A program made the translations under genes and the position numbers. DNA of 64,000 bases from contig NZ_JQCR01000002.1 of assembly GCF_000757885.1 (NCBI RefSeq), forward strand, positions 2,232,001 through 2,296,000, given 5' to 3'. Of the stretch, positions 43,010 through 51,156 are shown piece after piece (within the stretch, counting starts at the first letter, position 1; each line of letters opens with the position of its first letter). Source of the stretch: Paenibacillus wynnii (GTDB lineage Bacteria > Bacillota > Bacilli > Paenibacillales > Paenibacillaceae). The notes under the pieces are model-generated. The model had not been told where the DNA came from and did no database searches. It worked only from the letters and a program-made list of their open reading frames with translations.

Positions 43010-45259
43010 TTATTGATAGGATAACGACTCTAGAAGTGCATCTCCGTGAGTGTTAACTCGAATGGATGCAAACCGGGCCTTGGCCTGGACCTCCAGTCCG
43101 GTACCTTCGGGAACAAAATACGTTTCAATACCATAGCGGATGGGTCCCCATCCGCTTAATTTTCCGTTAATAACTACTTCTCCCTCGGCAACAGCTTCTC
43201 CATTCTTCAATAAGCGATCAAAGATATATACTCCTCTGTTATCCGGTGAGAGAACCACCTTAACCTTGCGTTGACCGCGGTAATCCTCCAGTTCTGAAGC
43301 TATCGACTCGGGAGGGCTTGAGATACTATAATTCAAGACGACATAATCGCCCTGAAGCAATGATCTGGGATCAAGGGGTTGAATCTCCAGCTTCACTGTT
43401 GTCCCTGTTGTTAACAGAATCTCACTTCGTACGGAATAAATCCCTAGATATGCAAACTGCAATACAACAATAATAGCAATCAGCACAAAATTTCTTCGCA
43501 GCAACCCGCTTTGCTCAACGTTAGGCTCGGCAATCACCGATCGGCGGGCAAAGAAGTAGCTTAAGGTGATAATGATAATACCCAATAGAGCAAGGGTTGC
43601 AGACTTATGCAATAGCGACCAGAATATATCGTAGTATTTATACACCAGGAATGCGAACCAGAACACCAGACTTACTCCGGCATCAAAGGATTGTTCGCGG
43701 CGTAGGAACCCAAATACCAGCAGTGTGACTACAGTAAAATAGATGACATTGAACAGCTCATAGGAATAGGGAAAGATATCTCCCAGGAAGGTTAACCAGA
43801 ACATAAATAACAGAGTGAAGAAGAACGCCCCGGTTCTTACATGCTGCCTTATCGGGCTCTGTGGGATTGAAAAATGCAGAGCATACAGAACGGCATTTAG
43901 GAGCGTTAATACAAGTATGATGAAGGTGGAAATATGATTTGATCTACTTATCGTATCAAGCATTTGGAACAATAGGATGGCAACATTAAGATTCAGAAGC
44001 GCGTAGGTTAGGAAACGTTGCTTACTTCCTTGAAGCCGAACCCAGCCTGCTATAGACAGAGCCATAAATAGGAGGGACAAGCCTAGGGAATCAATCCATA
44101 CAATAGCTGCAATCCCGGTAATATAGCCGATAGTAAGTACTGTATATCTCACAACCGTATTGACACGAGGCAGTATGATCATGGGAATGATAAATACTAA
44201 AGCTAGAGTGAGCAGTACATATTCAGGATCACTAAGACCGGAAGCCACCAATACAATACCAATTAAAGAAATACTTCCGATAATCACTCCGATAACGGTA
44301 ACAATGACCGAGACGATCTTACCCGTAAGCAGTGTGTTAGGGTGCTCTGGCTTTTCTTCAGTAATTTCTTCAGTGGCTTCGGAACGTGAAGGTTGGCCAA
44401 GCTTGTTCAGGTAACGGAAGAACCCTACATTAAAGGTTAATAATATCGCCACAAACACCAGTCCATAGAAGAAAAACCAGATGGAGGCATGTCTGCTTGC
44501 GAGCTCAATAAATTTAAAGACAGCAAAGGCAGAAGCAGCTAAGGCATTCAGGGTTAGGAAGGTTCTACCCAACCGGACTCGAATGAAGTAATAGAAGCCA
44601 AAGGCAATTGCGGCAAGACTTAGAATATTCATCCAAATGCCATAGGTTTCGAAAGCCCAGGAATTTGTAAGGATCAGCAGGGTAACATGGATGAGGATAA
44701 AACTGAGGAATTTGATGGGTACAGACCGTAACCGATGTATCTCCGTAAGCCCGAACAGGAGAAGATTAATACCGGCAAACAACAGCCCAATCCCTAGTCG
44801 CTGTTCCTCACTATGAACCACAAATAGGGAGGAAGGGAAGAAATAGAACCATAAGGTAAGATGGATCAGCGCATAAGACAGCACGTAGAAAGGGTTATAG
44901 CGAGTAATCCAAGTCAGAAGTACCGCAGGTATCGCCCATATCATAAATAGGGTATAGCTGTCCGCGTGGGAGTTATAAATCTGATTAAGTAAAGCTACAG
45001 CAATCCCAAAGGAAATACAGCCGCCTAACAAAAATAGATCGGAAAGAAAAGCATGGACAGAAGGCATAGCTTTCAACCGGGTTAAGGTAAAGGATATTCC
45101 ATAGAACAGCAGTACTAATCCCGCAGAAATAAGAATCTTCTCTATTCGATCCAAGCCGCTCCAATTCGCTGCAAAGAAGTAGATAATTCCTGCCAGTACT
45201 AGCGAGACGCCCAGCATCAATCCTGTTCTAACGCCATTTAATCGAAGCATTCCGTTCAC
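43010..45259 (-). CDS. DUF2157-type membrane protein fused to a GDYXXLXY domain
   Basis: A 749-residue protein with about 20 membrane helices and a C-terminal outside domain (about 610-749). The N-terminal part (GLMLGVSLVLAGIIYFFAANWSGLDRIEKI) fits DUF2157. The C-terminal domain contains QGDYVVLNY, the GDYXXLXY signature. In many Gram-negatives these are separate neighbouring genes, so this looks like a fusion. Function unknown. Two starts are possible, GTG 45259 and ATG 45250, both near a poor GGGCGGGTG site. Convergent with the SLH gene, four bases apart. Confidence 0.8.
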   Translation of the reverse strand: MNGMLRLNGVRTGLMLGVSLVLAGIIYFFAANWSGLDRIEKILISAGLVLLFYGISFTLTRLKAMPSVHAFLSDLFLLGGCISFGIAVALLNQIYNSHADSYTLFMIWAIPAVLLTWITRYNPFYVLSYALIHLTLWFYFFPSSLFVVHSEEQRLGIGLLFAGINLLLFGLTEIHRLRSVPIKFLSFILIHVTLLILTNSWAFETYGIWMNILSLAAIAFGFYYFIRVRLGRTFLTLNALAASAFAVFKFIELASRHASIWFFFYGLVFVAILLTFNVGFFRYLNKLGQPSRSEATEEITEEKPEHPNTLLTGKIVSVIVTVIGVIIGSISLIGIVLVASGLSDPEYVLLTLALVFIIPMIILPRVNTVVRYTVLTIGYITGIAAIVWIDSLGLSLLFMALSIAGWVRLQGSKQRFLTYALLNLNVAILLFQMLDTISRSNHISTFIILVLTLLNAVLYALHFSIPQSPIRQHVRTGAFFFTLLFMFWLTFLGDIFPYSYELFNVIYFTVVTLLVFGFLRREQSFDAGVSLVFWFAFLVYKYYDIFWSLLHKSATLALLGIIIITLSYFFARRSVIAEPNVEQSGLLRRNFVLIAIIVVLQFAYLGIYSVRSEILLTTGTTVKLEIQPLDPRSLLQGDYVVLNYSISSPPESIASELEDYRGQRKVKVVLSPDNRGVYIFDRLLKNGEAVAEGEVVINGKLSGWGPIRYGIETYFVPEGTGLEVQAKARFASIRVNTHGDALLESLSYQ

Positions 45260-45394
45260 CCGCCCTTTTCTGTAGGTACCCTCTTATTATAGACCAATAA
45301 ATCAATTCCCTCCTAGTTTAAGCTCCGAATTATCGAATGAAAGCTAGATGTAAATTAATCCTGAAAATATTCTGTAACAACGTGAAATTTTCCC

Positions 45395-45423
45395 TTGTAA
45401 CAACAATACATAGCGTGTAATAT
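45395..45423 (+). promoter_or_regulatory. Promoter of the xpt-pbuX operon
   Basis: TTGTAA (45395-45400), 17 bases, TAATAT (45418-45423). Transcription would start about 27 bases before the riboswitch aptamer. Confidence 0.65.
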
Positions 45424-45456
45424 ATACAAAGTATTAAAGGACAACATTCATAAATA

Positions 45457-45527
45457 ACTCATATAATCTTGGGAATATGGCCCATAAGTTTCTACCGGAT
45501 AACCACTGAAATTATCCGACTATGAGT
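45457..45527 (+). ncRNA. Purine riboswitch aptamer, guanine/xanthine-type operon
   Basis: Complete purine aptamer. P1 is ACTCATA (45457-45463) with TATGAGT (45521-45527). P2 and its loop read GGGAATATGGCCC, the J2/3 segment is GTTTCTACC, and P3 is CGGATAA/TTATCCG. The specificity base in CCGACTATG is C, which pairs with guanine (U would mean adenine). Loop 3 is CCACTGAAA, nine bases instead of the common seven. It precedes xpt, a standard target. Confidence 0.93.
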
Positions 45528-45635
45528 GAAATAGCGCATCTAGGGTTCCGCTTCATTGCTGTTTGGCGTAGAAGGTCAGGACCGAGCGTTGCGGGCACAG
45601 TTTTGTGTTACACCACTCAGGGATAAAAACCCAGA

Positions 45636-45687
45636 AGGACAGATTCACTTGAGAGAAACAACTCAGGTGAATCTGTCCTTTTTTTTA
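45636..45687 (+). terminator. Riboswitch-controlled terminator
   Basis: AGGACAGATTCACTTGAG (45636-45653) pairs with its near-perfect complement (45662-45679, one G-U) and is followed by T residues, 26 bases before xpt. TTCACT in the first arm can pair with AGTGAA that begins in the P1 strand (45525-45530), so aptamer folding and terminator formation are linked. Confidence 0.9.
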
Positions 45688-45713
45688 TTGCCAAGAAGGA
45701 GAGATATGGAAAC

Positions 45714-46337
45714 ATGCAGGTACTTAAAGAACGCATTCGACAAGAAGGGCTGATTCTGTCCGACACCGTGATGAAGGTGGATTCGTTCCTGAATCATCAG
45801 GTGGATACGGAGTTGGCGCTGGCTATCGGTAAGGAATTCAGTAGAGTGTTTGGGGCTGGCGATCAACCGATTACCAAAGTACTCACAATTGAAGCCAGCG
45901 GCATACAGTTTGCCATGGCTACGGCGATTGCCCTAGGTGTTCCTTTTATTTATGCTAAAAAGAAGAAGGTCATTACCTTGGCTGAGAGTGTCTATACAGC
46001 TCCCGTTCATTCATTTACTCGGGGAGAACACTATCAGATCAGCGTATCGCAGAAGTATCTCGGGGCAGAGGATCATGTGCTTATCGTGGATGACTTCCTG
46101 GCAACAGGTGCAGCGCTTGTAGGATTGGTTGATATTGTGCAAGAATCCGGCGCGTCATTGGCCGGGGTAGGTTGTGTCATTGAGAAAAGCTTTCAGGAAG
46201 GACGAGGTCTGCTGGAAGACAAGGGTGTATCCGTACATTCGTTAGCCAGAATTTCCTCGATGTCCCCTGGAGAAGTGCATTTTATAGAAGATAATCATTA
46301 CATTCAACCGATTAAGGAGAGTGCAGCAGGATGTTAA
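45714..46337 (+). CDS. xpt: Xanthine phosphoribosyltransferase
   Basis: A 207-residue cytoplasmic enzyme that makes XMP from xanthine and PRPP in purine salvage. The PRPP loop is HVLIVDDFLATGAALVGL, and the N-terminal text MQVLKERIRQEGLILSDTVMKVDSFLNHQVD is characteristic of Xpt. AAGGAGAG stands ten bases before the ATG. It lies behind a guanine-type riboswitch with a terminator, so it is turned off when guanine is plentiful. Its stop overlaps the pbuX start by seven bases. Confidence 0.95.
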   Translation: MQVLKERIRQEGLILSDTVMKVDSFLNHQVDTELALAIGKEFSRVFGAGDQPITKVLTIEASGIQFAMATAIALGVPFIYAKKKKVITLAESVYTAPVHSFTRGEHYQISVSQKYLGAEDHVLIVDDFLATGAALVGLVDIVQESGASLAGVGCVIEKSFQEGRGLLEDKGVSVHSLARISSMSPGEVHFIEDNHYIQPIKESAAGC

Positions 46338-47635
46338 GTAAACAAAAGGTATTTGCTTTAGGGCTTCAGCACGTGCTGGCAATGTATGCCGGGGCAGTTA
46401 TTGTACCGTTGATTGTGGGAGGTCAACTGGGGCTGAGTACCACCCAGATGGCTTACTTAATCGCAGCCGACCTGTTCACTTGCGGTTTGGCTACTCTTTT
46501 GCAGGTTATGGGTACCAAGTACTTCGGCAGCGGACTGCCGGTTATTCTTGGATGTACCTTTACAGCGGTAGGCCCGATTATTGCCATCGCCTCAACCTCT
46601 AATCTGGCAACAGCTTATGGCGCCATTATTTTATCCGGTGTTTTCGTTGTATTGGCGGCCCCGCTTTATGGCAAGCTGCTCAAGTTCTTCCCAACAATTG
46701 TAACAGGCTCGGTTGTTACCATTATCGGTCTTTCTCTTATTCCTGTTGCGATGAATAATGTAGCCGGGGGCCAAGGCAGCTCGGACTTTGGACAGCCCCG
46801 CAATTTGCTGCTGGCGTTGATTACACTGCTTGTTATTCTGGCCGTTAACCGTTTGGCAACAGGGTTCCTTCGTTCAGTGTCGGTGCTCGTAGGATTAGTA
46901 GTGGGTACCGCCATAGCTTATGGCATGGGTATGGTTCATTTCTCATCCGTTGGAGAAGCTTCATGGCTTAGTATCGCCCAACCGTTCTATTTCGGTAAAC
47001 CGCAGTTCAACCTTACAGCCGTATTCACAATGATTATTGTGAACATTGTAAGTATGGTGGAATCCACCGGCGTTTACTTTGCAGTAGGAAGAGCTACGGA
47101 GCAAAAGGTGGAGCAGAAGCAAATTGTAAACGGTCTGCGTTCAGAAGGTCTTGCTATTATTCTTGGCGGTATATTTAATGCTTTTCCTTATACGGCGTTC
47201 TCACAAAATGTCGGTCTGATCTCGTTGACTCGCGTAAAAACACGTAATGTTATTTTTGCGGCAGGCGGTATTATGGTCGTGTTGGGTCTTCTGCCAAAAC
47301 TTGCTGCCCTAACTACAGTAGTGCCGAATGCGGTGCTGGGTGGGGCGATGATTATTATGTTTGGCTCCGTTGCCGCTTCCGGTATGGCTATTTTATCCGA
47401 GGTGGATCTGCGTAAAGATGGCAATCTGCTCATAGCAGCCTGCAGTATCGCCGTGGGCTTGGGTTCGGCTACTTTGCCCTCGATGTTCGATCAACTTCCA
47501 GAGTTCGCTAGAATGCTTATGCAGAACGGTATTGTATCGGGATCAATTACTGCCATTATTCTGAATATCTGCTTGTCTAGAACTCGGGAGGATGAAGTAA
47601 CTTCTGGTGTGGCTAAGGAAGCACAATCCGCCTAA
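46331..47635 (+). CDS. pbuX: Xanthine permease PbuX (NCS2 family)
   Basis: A 434-residue transporter with about 12-14 membrane helices. NCS2 features include LQHVLAMYAGAVIVPLIVGGQLGL at the start, VESTGVYFAVGRATEQ in helix 8, and the signature region FPYTAFSQNVGLISLTRVKTR. It brings xanthine into the cell for Xpt. It overlaps xpt and shares the riboswitch. A terminator follows the stop. Confidence 0.95.
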   Translation: MLSKQKVFALGLQHVLAMYAGAVIVPLIVGGQLGLSTTQMAYLIAADLFTCGLATLLQVMGTKYFGSGLPVILGCTFTAVGPIIAIASTSNLATAYGAIILSGVFVVLAAPLYGKLLKFFPTIVTGSVVTIIGLSLIPVAMNNVAGGQGSSDFGQPRNLLLALITLLVILAVNRLATGFLRSVSVLVGLVVGTAIAYGMGMVHFSSVGEASWLSIAQPFYFGKPQFNLTAVFTMIIVNIVSMVESTGVYFAVGRATEQKVEQKQIVNGLRSEGLAIILGGIFNAFPYTAFSQNVGLISLTRVKTRNVIFAAGGIMVVLGLLPKLAALTTVVPNAVLGGAMIIMFGSVAASGMAILSEVDLRKDGNLLIAACSIAVGLGSATLPSMFDQLPEFARMLMQNGIVSGSITAIILNICLSRTREDEVTSGVAKEAQSA

Positions 47636-47681
47636 TAAGCCAGAGATTGACCAACTTTGAGCATAAATGAATATAATGATG

Positions 47682-47717
47682 AGGAGGAGTTAACCTAAGG
47701 GTTGGCCCCTCCTTTTT
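47682..47717 (+). terminator. Terminator of xpt-pbuX
   Basis: AGGAGG-AGTTAACC (47682-47695) with GGTTGGC-CCCTCCT (47699-47712) and six T residues; inner pairs are imperfect. Confidence 0.75.
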
Positions 47718-47842
47718 TGAAATAGAGTAAATAGTGGTTAATGAATACTATGGTTTCTGCTTCGTGTATAAATCATTGCGTTTCATAAGTGTAGGTAATA
47801 TTCTGTTATGGGAAGGTTTGCCAATGCCTTTAGGGTGCGTGT

Positions 47843-47868
47843 TGAAACGTTACTGTACTAAGAACGTA
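47843..47868 (+). promoter_or_regulatory. SigW-type ECF promoter of the ligase/K+ channel operon
   Basis: TGAAAC (47843-47848), exactly 16 bases, CGTA (47865-47868), followed by TC. This is a full match to the core of the SigW consensus (TGAAAC-N16-CGTA). The predicted start of transcription is about 30 bases before the first gene. It is the only promoter I can find for the operon 47908-52173. Confidence 0.7.
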
Positions 47869-47907
47869 TCAAAACACATGTAATGATTAAGGAAGGGTGA
47901 AATCAGG

Positions 47908-48126
47908 ATGGAGAATGGCATGGGTGTCATCTTATTCGAGAAAAAGCCGGACGGCGAGCTTCAAATGATCGAAGAACGCATCTGGAGTATGAATATGGTT
48001 GCTGCCCTGGAGCATGTGAACTATCTGGTGGTTGGCGGCCGTGAGTTCGAGACGGTAGAAGGCAGACTGAATGTGGATGAAGGGAAATTAGAACTTCTAC
48101 TCGTTCCTATGCGGCACGAAGAATAG
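47908..48126 (+). CDS. Small hypothetical protein, first gene of the ECF operon
   Basis: A 72-residue acidic protein (GVILFEKKPDGELQMIEERIWSMNMVAALEHVNYLVVGGREFETVEGRLNVDEGKLELLLVP) that reads like a small all-beta domain with one helix. No membrane helix. GGAAGGGTG lies before the ATG. It begins about 35 bases after an ECF promoter and is followed by a gap of 26 bases to the next gene. Family not recognised. Confidence 0.75.
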   Translation: MENGMGVILFEKKPDGELQMIEERIWSMNMVAALEHVNYLVVGGREFETVEGRLNVDEGKLELLLVPMRHEE

Positions 48127-48152
48127 AAGGGATAAGGGAGGAGGACTTTCTC

Positions 48153-48815
48153 TTGGCTAAGGATGAAAAGATTAAAGAACAGGCAGTTTCCAAGTTATTT
48201 ACCCCGGAGGGCAAACCGATCCGTGTATTATCGACCTCACTCGGGATTGCTTTGCTAGCGAATGCGCTGCTGATCCCGGGTACTCCGGCAGTCGCCTCAA
48301 GCGGCGCTTCAGGAGATGAACCGCAATTGGTGTCATGGTCCACCGAGGAGGTTAAGGCTTATTTCGACAAGAATGTAGACTGGAACATTCCCTACCCGGA
48401 AGAAGGAACAGAAGTTGTACAGGAAGAGCAGGGTGCCGTTACCACTGACGGAACCACCGTAATCAATAATTACGGCGGTTATCATTCCGGCTTCGGTTGG
48501 GATGATCTATTGCTGTATCACATGCTGTTTAACAGCGGCTCCTTCTATTCATCCAGAGGATGGTACAACAACCATCCTGGCTATTACGCGGGCACCCGAA
48601 ACTCTTATAAGCCCCGTACCTATGACAACACTAAGTTTCAGAACAAGCCGGTTGCCGGCTCTGTAGTTAAACCAAGAACTTCTACATCAACATCAGGCTC
48701 CATCACAAGACGCGGGAACGCCAAAACCGGCGGAGTTGGCGGTACATCAAGTAAATTAGGCTCTTCAAAATCAGGTTCGAAATCAGGTGCCAGTAAAGGC
48801 AGCTTTGGCGGATGA
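48153..48815 (+). CDS. Low-complexity exported or membrane protein, YjfM/YgiB-like position
   Basis: A 220-residue protein with one hydrophobic stretch (about 25-48, STSLGIALLANALLIPGTPAVASS), a Tyr/Gly-rich middle (NNYGGYHSGFGWDDLLLYHMLF, SSRGWYNNHPGYY) and a basic Ser/Gly/Thr-rich tail (SKLGSSKSGSKSGASKGSFGG). The tail resembles wall-associated linkers. The start is TTG, eight bases after GGGAGGAGG. Its stop overlaps the start of the ligase gene. In E. coli a Tyr/Gly-rich protein (YjfM or YgiB) also precedes the related ligase (YjfC or YgiC), so it may be the functional analogue; sequence similarity is not claimed. Confidence 0.7.
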   Translation: MAKDEKIKEQAVSKLFTPEGKPIRVLSTSLGIALLANALLIPGTPAVASSGASGDEPQLVSWSTEEVKAYFDKNVDWNIPYPEEGTEVVQEEQGAVTTDGTTVINNYGGYHSGFGWDDLLLYHMLFNSGSFYSSRGWYNNHPGYYAGTRNSYKPRTYDNTKFQNKPVAGSVVKPRTSTSTSGSITRRGNAKTGGVGGTSSKLGSSKSGSKSGASKGSFGG

Positions 48816-50014
48816 GTGACCGAGATAGCATATTTGAAGTTGTGGATCACTCGGGTCTACAGCGGGCAGAACGGGCAGCACAGCTGAATGAGCTTGGGTT
48901 CACTTGGGCGGATCTGGAGGAGGAAGAGTACTGGCTGGATGGCATAGTGACCATGCCCACGGATGTATATGGGGAGTTGGAGGAGGCATCGTCCAAGCTC
49001 TGGGCAGTCCTTGACAAAGCTGTACGCTATATTCACCATAAACAGGATTTGTACGATTTAATAGGTATCCCTCCCGTGCTATGGGAAATGCTTGATGAAG
49101 GCGAACTTCCCCCGGAGGGGTTAATCAGCCGCTATGCCCGTTTTGATTTTGCCGTGGCGAATGACGGTACGATTAAACTTCTTGAGCTGAATGCAGATAC
49201 GCCTACCGGTTATGTTGAAGCCTCTATTGCCACTCCGTGGATTTGCAGGGAGGCTGGAATATCTAGTCCGAATGATCAGATGAAGGAGCACTTAGCCGCT
49301 GCATGGGCAGTAGAACAGCCGGATACAGCAGCCTGTGTCGCCTATGGTTCTCATCAGGAGGATTCCGGTACGATTGATGCTTTGGTACGGCACAGCGGTC
49401 TGAACATACGATGTGTGGATTGTCTGGATTTGTGGGTGGATGAGGGCATTGTAAAAGACAGTGAAGACCATGTGATTGAGCGGATGTTCGCCTTATATCC
49501 AAAGGAATGGATGGCAGTCGACGAAGGCGGGGATGCCCTTGCCTATGCAGTGGAGACAGGCCGGCTTCAGCTATTTAACACACCGCACAGTATTCTTCTG
49601 CAATCCAAAGGACTGCTTGCTGTGGTCTGGGGAATGTATGAGCTGGGTTTGCTGTTTGATGAAAAAGAACGAGAGGCGATTGCAAGCTATATATTGCCTA
49701 CGTATAACAAACCGATATTCTCCGGGAGCTTTGTATCCAAGTCCATGTTCGGACGTGAAGGTGGATCTGTTCGTCTGTTTGACAGTAATGGAGCACTGGA
49801 AATCCAGGATGAGGACGGGTATGACAGCAGCGTATTATTTCCGTCGGTGTACCAAAAGAGGGCCGAGATGGGTCGGATTCAGACGCCAAACGGAGAATTC
49901 CATCTGCTAATCGGCATGTTTGTAATTAACGGGAAGCCCTGCGGGCTGCTCGGGCGTGCCGGTGGACTCATTACAGGCAATGCCAGTCAATTTATCGCGT
50001 TGGGAGTGAGATAA
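48812..50014 (+). CDS. Glutathionylspermidine synthase-like ATP-grasp ligase
   Basis: A 400-residue relative of the C-terminal synthetase domain of glutathionylspermidine synthase (YgiC/YjfC group). Supporting text: ISRYARFDFAVANDGTIKLLELNADTPTGYVEASI (with the metal and substrate site LELNADTPT), LPTYNKPIFSGSFVSKSMFGREGGSVRLF (ATP-binding lysine region) and a C-terminal FVINGKPCGLLGRAGGLITGNASQF. It should form an amide bond, joining a peptide-like acid to an amine, but the substrate is not known. ATGA overlap with the preceding gene; the lipoprotein gene starts directly at its stop. Confidence 0.85.
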   Translation: MSDRDSIFEVVDHSGLQRAERAAQLNELGFTWADLEEEEYWLDGIVTMPTDVYGELEEASSKLWAVLDKAVRYIHHKQDLYDLIGIPPVLWEMLDEGELPPEGLISRYARFDFAVANDGTIKLLELNADTPTGYVEASIATPWICREAGISSPNDQMKEHLAAAWAVEQPDTAACVAYGSHQEDSGTIDALVRHSGLNIRCVDCLDLWVDEGIVKDSEDHVIERMFALYPKEWMAVDEGGDALAYAVETGRLQLFNTPHSILLQSKGLLAVVWGMYELGLLFDEKEREAIASYILPTYNKPIFSGSFVSKSMFGREGGSVRLFDSNGALEIQDEDGYDSSVLFPSVYQKRAEMGRIQTPNGEFHLLIGMFVINGKPCGLLGRAGGLITGNASQFIALGVR

Positions 50015-50686
50015 TTGCCAGTAAATACGGAAAGTAAAGAAATCCCCATGAAGTATGCTAGAAAAACCCCCGCCGCACGTACCCTTGGACTGATGCTGCT
50101 CATGCTTATGATTGTCCTTCTAAGCGCTTGCTCGGGGAATGAAAAAAGTGTGTTTCATACGGATAAAGAGGTCACAGATAGCGTCTCCAAGGTCCCGTGG
50201 GATTATCGGGTGGTAGAGAGTACGGTTGGCGATTTAATTGGAAGTGATATGACCGTACTGCCGGATGAGGAACTACTGCCTAACGATGGAAACTATGCTA
50301 CCGGGGATAAAATCTGGACCCTGCAATTCATGGATGCAGAGCTAATCACGGATGCCGATCAACGCAACACTATCCGCCTCTCTTCATGGAGTACAATCAA
50401 ATCGTACGGTGACCATAAAACGGCTGTTGACGATCTCAAGAATCTAAAAGTTGCTGTCACCACAGATGTAGATCTCGTAGGTGTATACAAGACGAAATAC
50501 AATAACAAGACCAGAAATTTCGCCGTGCTTGAGCTGCCATCTGGTAACCGGATTAAGCAGCCGATTGACGACAAACGCTACACGGCACTTGAGAAAAAGA
50601 AGACCGCTTCCGTCGTTCTGGAGGAAGTGCATGATTTCGCCGACTATGATTCGGCCTATGCAAAATTTCGGGGGTGGGCGAATTGA
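50015..50686 (+). CDS. Lipoprotein of unknown function (DUF4247-like)
   Basis: A 223-residue lipoprotein: a hydrophobic helix then lipobox LLSACSG, with the lipidated Cys near residue 39. The outside domain starts with VTDSVSKVPWDYRVVESTVGDLIGSDMTVL. It resembles DUF4247-type lipoproteins that accompany DUF350 and ligase genes in Bacillales, but I hold that only loosely. The start is TTG 50015 behind GGGAGTGAG; ATG 50048 inside is also possible and gives a more usual signal length. Its stop overlaps the next start (TTGA). Confidence 0.7.
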   Translation: MPVNTESKEIPMKYARKTPAARTLGLMLLMLMIVLLSACSGNEKSVFHTDKEVTDSVSKVPWDYRVVESTVGDLIGSDMTVLPDEELLPNDGNYATGDKIWTLQFMDAELITDADQRNTIRLSSWSTIKSYGDHKTAVDDLKNLKVAVTTDVDLVGVYKTKYNNKTRNFAVLELPSGNRIKQPIDDKRYTALEKKKTASVVLEEVHDFADYDSAYAKFRGWAN

Positions 50687-51075
50687 CGATCGTTATTAAT
50701 TTAGTAGTGAGTGTGGGTGTAATCATTTTGCTGCAATGTTTAGGCATGGTTATTTTCAGCTGGATGACTCCTTTTAAGGATATGGAAGAACTGAAGAATG
50801 GTAATGTGGCAGTGGCTTTGGCATGGGGCGGTAAATTTCTGGCAACAGCCATTATCCTCGGAGTAGCGGCTTTTACGAATACATCTATCTGGTTTATGAT
50901 GATGTGGTTCGCTGTAGGCTATGTATGTCTGGTGGCGGCTTATTGGATCTTCGAGCTGCTTACACCGGGATTTACGATTTCCGAGCATCTGAAAAAAGGC
51001 AACGTAGCCGTTGGGATTTTGCTGTGTATGGTATTTATCGGAACGGCTTTTGCGGTCAGCAGTTTGATTATCTAA
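50683..51075 (+). CDS. DUF350 membrane protein (YjfL-like)
   Basis: A 130-residue protein with four membrane helices that form two similar halves; each half has the DUF350 loop pattern, ELKNGNVAVALAWGGKFLATAIILG and HLKKGNVAVGILLCMVFIGTAF. Function unknown, but DUF350 genes are widely found with glutathionylspermidine-synthase-like ligases and PspA-type proteins. TTG 50683 overlaps the lipoprotein stop; GTG 50674 is an alternative. GGGGGTGGG precedes it. Confidence 0.85.
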   Translation: MTIVINLVVSVGVIILLQCLGMVIFSWMTPFKDMEELKNGNVAVALAWGGKFLATAIILGVAAFTNTSIWFMMMWFAVGYVCLVAAYWIFELLTPGFTISEHLKKGNVAVGILLCMVFIGTAFAVSSLII

Positions 51076-51156
51076 AGAGGTGTTTATAGATCTAATGCAG
51101 GGCTGCCCTCGAACCTCTCGGGAGGCAGCTTTATTCAATCCGCAGGAGGTGAAGAA

